From positions 1 to 25,372 of the forward strand of contig JBGRQB010000046.1 of the NCBI GenBank assembly GCA_041725875.1: 25,372 nucleotides of DNA. The letters run 5' to 3'. The translations under genes were made by a program, and so were the position numbers. The stretch is from JBGRQB01 sp041725875 (GTDB taxonomy: Bacteria > Bacteroidota > Ignavibacteria > Ignavibacteriales > Melioribacteraceae). Below, piece by piece: positions 19,635 through 25,372 of this stretch (positions are counted from its first letter, which is position 1; each line of letters begins with the position of its first letter). The notes beneath the pieces were generated by a model. It was not told the origin of the DNA and ran no database searches. It saw only the letters and a list, made by a program, of their open reading frames with translations.

Positions 19635-20705
19635 ATGTTTAATCCGTATATATCAAATAATAAAATTTTATCAATCTATTTTGCTTTTTGGATTTTACTT
19701 TCAACAGCAAACAGCATTCTGCTTATCAATGTCTTTGATGTTGAATTCAGCTCGGTAATGATTTTTATTTTGTCATTTTATCTTCCCTATTCATTTGTGG
19801 GATTAAGTTTCTGGTACCCGGCTCAATATATGTCGTTTGATAAATATTCTACTTTTGAAATTATCTGGAAACACTCAATTGCTGCCGTGGTAAGTTCTTT
19901 GCTGGTTGTCGGACTCGGATATTATGTGCTTCTAAAAATGTTTATCCAAAGCGAACTTGAAATGGAATTATTATCGCAGCACGTTTTATGGATATTTGTC
20001 GGCGGAGTATTGTTTTATGTTATGATAACTATGGTGAATTATCTGATAATTTACTACAACAACTACCAGCAGAAAATGATTCAGGAAGTAAAGTTGAAAA
20101 GTGATTTGAAAGAAGCAGAACTGAAATCGCTGAAGTATCAGATTAATCCTCATTTTATATTCAACAGTCTGAATTCTATTTCTTCACTCACACTTTTTGA
20201 CGGAGAACGAGCCAGAGAAATGACAATAAAACTTTCCGATTATATGCGCGGAATGTTATCAAAAAATGAAAAACAGTTTAACAAACTGGAAGATGAACTC
20301 AAAAATATCAGATTATATCTCGATATTGAAAAGATCCGCTTTGAGGATAAATTTGAATATGTTGAAAATATTCCGACTGATATTTTGATGAGTAAAGTAC
20401 CAAATATGTTGTTTCAGCCGTTATTTGAAAATGCAATTAAACATGGAGTTTATGAGAGTCTGGAAAAAGTCACCATAACCCTCTCAGCAAAAAAACTTGA
20501 CGAATATATTAAATATGAATTATCAAACAATTACGATCCCGAGGCTGTTCACAGAAAAGGTGAAGGTATCGGATTAAAAAATATAAAAGACCGACTAAAA
20601 CTGTTTTACAATCAGGAAAATCTGTTTATTACAGAAAATAGACAAAATATTTTTAACGCAATACTCTACATCCCAATAATTGAGGAAAAAGATGAATCAA
20701 AATAA
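19635..20705 (+). CDS. LytS/YehU-type sensor histidine kinase
   Basis: 356 aa. Four predicted membrane helices (about 11-33, 40-60, 80-100, 117-140) are followed by a short coiled coil and the His_kinase domain: YQINPHFIFNSLNSI (168-182) with phospho-acceptor His173. The ATPase part carries LFENAIKHG (263-271) as N box and GEGIGLKNIKDRL (309-321) as G box. There is no large extracellular sensor domain, so the signal is probably sensed in the membrane or through the LiaF-like partners. Its end overlaps the response regulator by 14 nt. Confidence 0.94.
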   Translation: MFNPYISNNKILSIYFAFWILLSTANSILLINVFDVEFSSVMIFILSFYLPYSFVGLSFWYPAQYMSFDKYSTFEIIWKHSIAAVVSSLLVVGLGYYVLLKMFIQSELEMELLSQHVLWIFVGGVLFYVMITMVNYLIIYYNNYQQKMIQEVKLKSDLKEAELKSLKYQINPHFIFNSLNSISSLTLFDGERAREMTIKLSDYMRGMLSKNEKQFNKLEDELKNIRLYLDIEKIRFEDKFEYVENIPTDILMSKVPNMLFQPLFENAIKHGVYESLEKVTITLSAKKLDEYIKYELSNNYDPEAVHRKGEGIGLKNIKDRLKLFYNQENLFITENRQNIFNAILYIPIIEEKDESK

Positions 20706-21450
20706 AATAAAAATTATTGTTGTAGACGATGAAAAGCTGGCCAGAGACATTGTAAAAAAACATATAGAAGCATTTGGCAATCTTGAATTTGCCGGAGAAT
20801 GCAGTAACGGATTTGAAGCATTAAAAATGATAAATGAAGCAAAACCGGATATTGTTTTTCTTGATATCCAAATGCCAAAGATTAACGGATTTGAAATGCT
20901 AGAATTGCTTGAAGATCCGCCCGTAATTATTTTTTCAACTGCTTACGATCAATATGCACTTAAAGCATTTGAGGTTAATGCCACAGATTATATTCTCAAA
21001 CCGTTTAATCCGCAGAGATTTAATGAAGCAATGGAAAAAGCATTTGCTGCTCTGAAAAACAAAGAAAGATTTAACGAAAACGTTGCAAAGCTTGTGGAGC
21101 ACAATTACAATGAGACAGAAACTTTAAGCAGAATTGTTGTTAAGAAGGGGCAAAAAATCAACATAATTCCGGTAGAAAATGTTAACTATCTGGAAGCACA
21201 GGATGATTATGTGATGATTCACACAACCGAAGGTAAATTTCTGAAACAGAAAACTATGAAATATTTTGAAACTCACCTTCCTGCTGAAAGTTTTGTAAGA
21301 ATCCACAGATCATATATTTTGAACATTAATTTTATGAAGCAAATAGAATTATTTGAAAAAGAGAGTCATAAAGTTATACTCAAAAATGATACTCGTCTGC
21401 CCGTAAGCAAAAACGGCTACTCAAAACTGAAAGAAATTATAACTCAGTAA
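20692..21450 (+). CDS. LytTR family response regulator
   Basis: 252 aa from ATG 20692, which has GAGG 6 nt upstream; an in-frame TTG at 20680 is less likely. Receiver domain with the acidic pair D12/D13, phospho-acceptor D58 (FLDIQMP), T83 and K103 (YILKPF). A C-terminal LytTR DNA-binding domain (about 148-250) contains NVNYLEAQDDYVMIHT, FVRIHRSYILN and LPVSKNGYSKL. It pairs with the upstream kinase by gene overlap. LytTR regulators usually bind paired direct repeats upstream of few targets; the leader at 18041-18178 is a place to look for autoregulation. A strong terminator follows. Confidence 0.95.
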   Translation: MNQNKIKIIVVDDEKLARDIVKKHIEAFGNLEFAGECSNGFEALKMINEAKPDIVFLDIQMPKINGFEMLELLEDPPVIIFSTAYDQYALKAFEVNATDYILKPFNPQRFNEAMEKAFAALKNKERFNENVAKLVEHNYNETETLSRIVVKKGQKINIIPVENVNYLEAQDDYVMIHTTEGKFLKQKTMKYFETHLPAESFVRIHRSYILNINFMKQIELFEKESHKVILKNDTRLPVSKNGYSKLKEIITQ

Positions 21451-21473
21451 ATTACTATTGATAATAAATCTTC

Positions 21474-21500
21474 AAAAGCGGATCATAAATCCGCTTTTTT
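21474..21500 (+). terminator. intrinsic terminator of the LiaF/Lyt operon
   Basis: Perfect 10-bp stem AAAAGCGGAT / ATCCGCTTTT with loop CATAA and a run of six T, 24 nt after the response regulator stop. Confidence 0.88.
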
Positions 21501-21547
21501 ATTAACTATTTATCCTCTAATAATTATCATTTATTCTCCCTTATTCA

Positions 21548-21576
21548 TTGATGTTTACATCTCCTATTTTTATATT
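21548..21576 (+). promoter_or_regulatory. promoter of the aldehyde dehydrogenase gene
   Basis: TTGATG (21548-21553), 17-nt spacer, TATATT (21571-21576) followed by TTGG. Predicted start near 21583, a leader of about 20 nt containing GAGGAAG. It supports ATG 21604 as start and argues against the in-frame TTG at 21577, which would lie upstream of the transcript start. Confidence 0.55.
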
Positions 21577-21603
21577 TTGGTACTTAAAAAGAATGAGGAA
21601 GTA

Positions 21604-23214
21604 ATGGCATTAGATAAAGATATACAATCAAGGCAGCAAGCCAGAGATATGGCCAGATTAGCCAAAGAAGCTCAGAAGGAATTCAAACATTTTAATCAGG
21701 CGCAGGTGGACAAAATAGTTAAAGCTATGGTTGATGCCGGAATGAGAGAAGCAGAGCGTTTGGGTAAAATGGCTCACGAAGAAACCGGATTTGGTAAGCC
21801 TGAAGATAAAAAAACAAAAAATATTTTTGCTACAAGTCACGTTTGGGAATCTATCAAAGATCTTAAAACAGTTGGTGTTGTCGATTCTCAAAACAACGGA
21901 AAATTACTTAAAATTGCCGAACCTATGGGAGTTGTTGCTGCAATAGTTCCTTCAACAAATCCTACTTCAACAGCTATGTTTAAGGCAATTATTTCTCTTA
22001 AATGCAGAAACGCTTTGGTTGCCAGTCCTCACCCAAAAGCTTTGGAATCTACTCAGGAAGCATTAAACATTGTACGTGAAGCTGCTGAAAAGGCCGGTGC
22101 TCCTAAAAATCTTATCCATTGTATGACAATCCCTACTTTGGAAGGAACCGAAGCATTAATGAAAGATGACAATATCAGTGTTATTCTTGCTACCGGAAGT
22201 AACGCAATGGTTAAAGCAGCTTACAGTGCCGGTACACCTGCTTACGGTGTTGGTGCAGGAAATGTTCCTTCATTTATTGAAAGATCAGCTGATTACAAAA
22301 AAGCTGTTAAAGATATAGTTTACGGAACTACTTTTGATAATGGTACTTTGTGTTCTTCCGAACAGGCAATGATTGTTGATCGTCCGCTTGTTGAAAAAGT
22401 AAGAGAAGAAGCTAAAGCAAATGGTGTTTATTTCTGTACGCCTGATGAAAAAAGAAAACTTGAATCAACTGTTACAAAAGGTGGAAAATTAAACGCTGAG
22501 ATAGTTGGTAAACCAGCTACCTGGATTGCAGAGTATGCCGGAATAAAAGTTCCTGCTGATACAAAAGTCCTTGCCGCTGATTGTACAGGCGTTGGTAACG
22601 ACGAACCTCTTTCAATGGAAAAACTTTCTCCGATGCTTGCTTTTTACGAAGTTGACGGCTGGCTAGAAGGATGTCATAAATGTATAGAATTACTTGAATT
22701 TGGCGGTGTTGGACACACATTAGCAATTCACAGTAACGATAAAGAAATTATAATGAAGTTTGCATTTGAAAAACCTGCATTCAGAATAGTTGTTAATACT
22801 CCGAGCTCATTGGGAGCTGTTGGTTTTACAACAGGAATGAATCCTTCATTAACTATTGGTGTCGGAACCTGGGCCGGTTCAATTGTTTCTGAAAATGTAA
22901 CAGCTTATCATTTGATGAATATCAAAACATTAGCGTTTGAAATAAATCAGATTAATCCCGGAAATGCAATTAACTCAATGGATACTGTTTCTTCACAAAG
23001 TTTTGATTCACAGCACGATTATTTGAAACAAATTGAAGAAAGATTACTTGCAAGAGCCGGTAATCCTATAAACCCAAACTCGCCTTCAATTCAGAAGAAA
23101 CAACCTGTTGTACCTGTAACTGAAACACCCGCTGCATCAAAAACAGGCGGAAGTTACGGCAAGGGAATTACAGAACAGGAAATCCAAAAGATTATAAAAG
23201 AATTCAAAATGTAA
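21604..23214 (+). CDS. CoA-acylating aldehyde dehydrogenase with C-terminal BMC encapsulation peptide
   Basis: 536 aa from ATG 21604 (GAGGAAG just upstream). It belongs to the PduP/EutE-like aldehyde dehydrogenases, which oxidise an aldehyde to acyl-CoA with NAD+ and free CoA. Visible are EPMGVVAAIVPSTNPTST (106-123), SPHPKA (141-146), GVGAGNVP (215-222) and NGTLCSSEQ (246-254) with catalytic Cys250. After the catalytic domain comes a Pro/Thr/Ser/Gln-rich linker (about 475-515). The tail, GITEQEIQKIIKEFKM, is a short amphipathic helix, which is how cargo enzymes are targeted into bacterial microcompartments. PduP itself carries its peptide at the N-terminus, so this belongs to the C-terminal type known from glycyl-radical and sugar-phosphate metabolosomes. 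The gene stands alone between promoter and terminator. Confidence 0.93.
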   Translation: MALDKDIQSRQQARDMARLAKEAQKEFKHFNQAQVDKIVKAMVDAGMREAERLGKMAHEETGFGKPEDKKTKNIFATSHVWESIKDLKTVGVVDSQNNGKLLKIAEPMGVVAAIVPSTNPTSTAMFKAIISLKCRNALVASPHPKALESTQEALNIVREAAEKAGAPKNLIHCMTIPTLEGTEALMKDDNISVILATGSNAMVKAAYSAGTPAYGVGAGNVPSFIERSADYKKAVKDIVYGTTFDNGTLCSSEQAMIVDRPLVEKVREEAKANGVYFCTPDEKRKLESTVTKGGKLNAEIVGKPATWIAEYAGIKVPADTKVLAADCTGVGNDEPLSMEKLSPMLAFYEVDGWLEGCHKCIELLEFGGVGHTLAIHSNDKEIIMKFAFEKPAFRIVVNTPSSLGAVGFTTGMNPSLTIGVGTWAGSIVSENVTAYHLMNIKTLAFEINQINPGNAINSMDTVSSQSFDSQHDYLKQIEERLLARAGNPINPNSPSIQKKQPVVPVTETPAASKTGGSYGKGITEQEIQKIIKEFKM

Positions 23215-23219
23215 GTAAT

Positions 23220-23250
23220 AAAAAAGCCGATTATAACAATCGGCTTTTTT
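23220..23250. terminator. bidirectional intrinsic terminator
   Basis: A 13-bp stem (AAAAAAGCCGATT / AATCGGCTTTTTT) with loop ATAAC. The A-run and T-run make it work in both directions. It lies between the aldehyde dehydrogenase stop (23214) and the convergent metalloprotease stop (23251). Confidence 0.9.
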
Positions 23251-25371
23251 TTATTTATTCAAAATTAATTTTATAGTTTTACTATACTCCTCTGATTGAA
23301 TTGAGCAGTAATATACTCCACTGGAAAGCCTGCTTCCGTCAAATAAAACAATATGTTTTCCCTGATCTTTTATTCCATTTTCTAATGTATCAACGATTTG
23401 GCCTAAAACATTATAAACTACTATTTTTACGTTTGTCTTTTTCTTTAATGAGTAACTGATTTTTGTTGAAGGATTAAATGGATTCGGATAAGATGAAATG
23501 TCATTTTCTGGTTTATTGTCAGAACTCATCACTATTTTTTCATTCTGCATAGAATAAGGCATGTGCTCTACTTTTGCTCTTATTGAAACATAATCACTTT
23601 TAACAGATTTTTTGTTGGAGCCATCAACCGCCTTAACAGCATATTTTAGTTTATTTGCCCATATAGGTTTAGTAAATTCAGCACTTAAATCTGAATATAC
23701 ATTAACATTACTTGCAACCTGCCCAATTTTAAACCAATCTCCAGAATTATCAACCTCGCGGTATATTTCATATCTGGTTATGTCAGTTTCATCATTTAAC
23801 GTCCAGGAAATTTTCGGATGATTATCTGTTGAACTTATTGCTTTTAAATTTAACGGTTTTGAAGGAGCAGCATCTATTTCATTATTTACATAGATAGTCA
23901 AATTATAATTTGTGCCTGATTTTGAATTAATATGGAACCCGAAATTTGAAACCGCTCCGCTTTGTCTCTGATTATTTGGATTTGACCACTTTGTAAAAGT
24001 CTGGTTATAACCCATTTTAAAAGCATCGTTTCCATCTCCATTATGCGGAATGTGTTGATGAGGATTTCCATACAATTCTAACAAATGTATTGCCTGGGGC
24101 GAAGCTAATCCCGGGAAGTTGTGAGGCACTCTTTGCAGGTCATGATATCCGTTGGTTTTATCTGCATCTAACTTTTTATAAACAGGCAGGTATCCTGCTC
24201 CCCAGGGATTTGGAGCTGATTGATTAACAACCCAATCCCATCTTCCATCTGCAGGGATACATTGTCTTTTAGCAGTACCTCCACCACCTAAATTTCTACA
24301 GGTTAAACCATTTTGTCTTATCACGTAAAGTCCGGGTTCTACCTGACCGTCAGTAACATTCGGGTTTGATGAAAAAGGTGTATGTGTTTCCCAATAAGAC
24401 AACTGTTGATGATTTTCAAGATAAAAATATTCTTTTGTAGAACTGTTAACTATAACTTTAACTGCTTTATTAGTTGTAACATAATCTGAAAGGTTTTGTG
24501 TTATAGTCTGAACATTTGAACCGCTGGCATCAATTGTAACCAGATCATTAGCTCCAAACCATCCTAACTGTTGTCTTTCAAATGAATTTGCAACATAAGT
24601 TTTTGTCCCCCAGTCAGAAAGCATTCCCCACCAGCCAAAACCATTATGCATATCATTATGCCCTAATAAATAGTGGGCAAACTCATGTATAGCCATTTTA
24701 AAAGGATCCTGATCCAGATATCCGTTTACAGTTACTCCTGAACCACCCGGCTCATTTCCGCGCATTCCCCAGCCTGTATTGATTTTTGTTGCCCCGTTAT
24801 CAACCATTATGCTGCCGGCCCAGTTTCCGAGATCTCCAAAATTATGAGTAAAATTCAACTCACTTTTGTAATTTGGACTAGAGGAATCATTTGTAATATT
24901 TCTCCATACAAATATGATCATATCAACAATATTATCATTACTGTTCTGATCAATATTATAAAAACCGTTAACATCACAATTATCATAATCTGCAAAATTA
25001 ATAGTTGCATCCAAATTTTCGATTATATCTTTTTGGATTTCAAATCTTCGACTTCTTAAAGACGGAATATTTGCAACATACCATTCTCTTGTATGTGGAG
25101 CCATAGTATGAACAACATCTCCTGTTACGTGAAACCTGTTGTCGGACATTTCATTAAAATAGTGAGTAAGTGATCCCTGTGTAGGAGAAGCTGACCAGGT
25201 TTGATCAATCCAGCCGTTCATATTTGCCGGTGCCTGTCCTTTTATCCATCTTGAATTAGATGGCTGGTAATTATCATCAGGAAATTCAGCAAAAACAATC
25301 AATATATGGAGATTACCGATTGACGGAAGCGCGTGTCCTCCCCCTCCTTCAACATAAGAGAAAGTAGCAGC
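23251..25371 (-). CDS. secreted M6-like metalloprotease with FnIII-like region and T9SS sorting domain, N-terminus missing
   Basis: About 706 codons visible, open to the window edge. A TTG at 25302 is in frame but coding continues upstream (GHALPSIGNLHILIVFAEFPDD), the usual entry into an M6-type catalytic domain, so signal peptide and start lie outside. The zinc site reads HEFAHYLLGHND (codons near 24652-24687), an HExxH motif with one extra residue before Gly compared with typical HExxHxxGxxD. A fibronectin-III-like domain (PSKPLNLKAISS... to ...SIRAKV) follows, then SYPNPFNPSTKISYSL and LSSGVYYCSI. This is a Por secretion C-terminal domain that sends proteins through the type IX secretion system to the surface. 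Confidence 0.9.
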   Translation of the reverse strand, partial: AATFSYVEGGGGHALPSIGNLHILIVFAEFPDDNYQPSNSRWIKGQAPANMNGWIDQTWSASPTQGSLTHYFNEMSDNRFHVTGDVVHTMAPHTREWYVANIPSLRSRRFEIQKDIIENLDATINFADYDNCDVNGFYNIDQNSNDNIVDMIIFVWRNITNDSSSPNYKSELNFTHNFGDLGNWAGSIMVDNGATKINTGWGMRGNEPGGSGVTVNGYLDQDPFKMAIHEFAHYLLGHNDMHNGFGWWGMLSDWGTKTYVANSFERQQLGWFGANDLVTIDASGSNVQTITQNLSDYVTTNKAVKVIVNSSTKEYFYLENHQQLSYWETHTPFSSNPNVTDGQVEPGLYVIRQNGLTCRNLGGGGTAKRQCIPADGRWDWVVNQSAPNPWGAGYLPVYKKLDADKTNGYHDLQRVPHNFPGLASPQAIHLLELYGNPHQHIPHNGDGNDAFKMGYNQTFTKWSNPNNQRQSGAVSNFGFHINSKSGTNYNLTIYVNNEIDAAPSKPLNLKAISSTDNHPKISWTLNDETDITRYEIYREVDNSGDWFKIGQVASNVNVYSDLSAEFTKPIWANKLKYAVKAVDGSNKKSVKSDYVSIRAKVEHMPYSMQNEKIVMSSDNKPENDISSYPNPFNPSTKISYSLKKKTNVKIVVYNVLGQIVDTLENGIKDQGKHIVLFDGSRLSSGVYYCSIQSEEYSKTIKLILNK

Positions 25372-25372
25372 T

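Overview
The window looks like a chromosomal segment of an AT-rich member of the Bacteroidota/Chlorobiota (FCB) group, most likely an Ignavibacteria-type organism. The evidence is indirect: a C-terminal type IX secretion (Por) sorting domain of the YPNPFNPST type on the last protein, a DUF3098 protein, paired LiaF-like proteins with a LytS/LytTR two-component system, promoters whose -10 element reads TAnnTTTG, and bacterial microcompartment (BMC) genes. I could not place the 16S against a database, so genus and species are open.

Layout. Positions 1-4196 hold a ribosomal RNA operon on the minus strand, 16S - tRNA-Ile(GAU) - tRNA-Ala(UGC) - 23S, with the 23S cut by the window edge. Upstream (4197-4700) is a leader with a boxA-like element, a 16S processing stem and three tandem promoters. 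Positions 4961-7005 run on the plus strand: a small unknown protein, then a promoter followed at once by two hairpins and an intrinsic terminator (small RNA or attenuated leader), then a DUF3098 membrane protein, a EutN/CcmL-type BMC vertex protein without a normal start codon, and dprA. Positions 6992-13982 run on the minus strand: a penicillin-acylase-like Ntn hydrolase, metF, a Gfo/Idh/MocA oxidoreductase, ddl, an FtsB/DivIC-like protein and rarA, mostly tightly packed. rmuC (14104-15411, plus) is followed by a 28-bp perfect palindrome and, on the minus strand, an exported M28 peptidase and a two-TM potassium channel with an RCK domain.

Positions 18179-21450 (plus) form a four-gene operon: two LiaF-like membrane proteins, a LytS-type histidine kinase and a LytTR response regulator, probably an envelope-sensing module. 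Positions 21604-23214 encode a CoA-acylating aldehyde dehydrogenase whose C-terminal tail looks like a BMC encapsulation peptide. It has its own promoter and terminator. The window ends in a secreted M6-like metalloprotease with an FnIII-like region and a T9SS sorting domain (minus, start missing).

The strongest leads are: two BMC parts (vertex protein and cargo enzyme) about 16 kb apart with no other shell gene in the window; the absent start codon of the vertex gene; and the promoter-hairpin-terminator unit just upstream of the vertex operon. DNA metabolism genes (dprA, rarA, rmuC) and envelope genes (ddl, ftsB-like, LiaF/Lyt) make up most of the rest.
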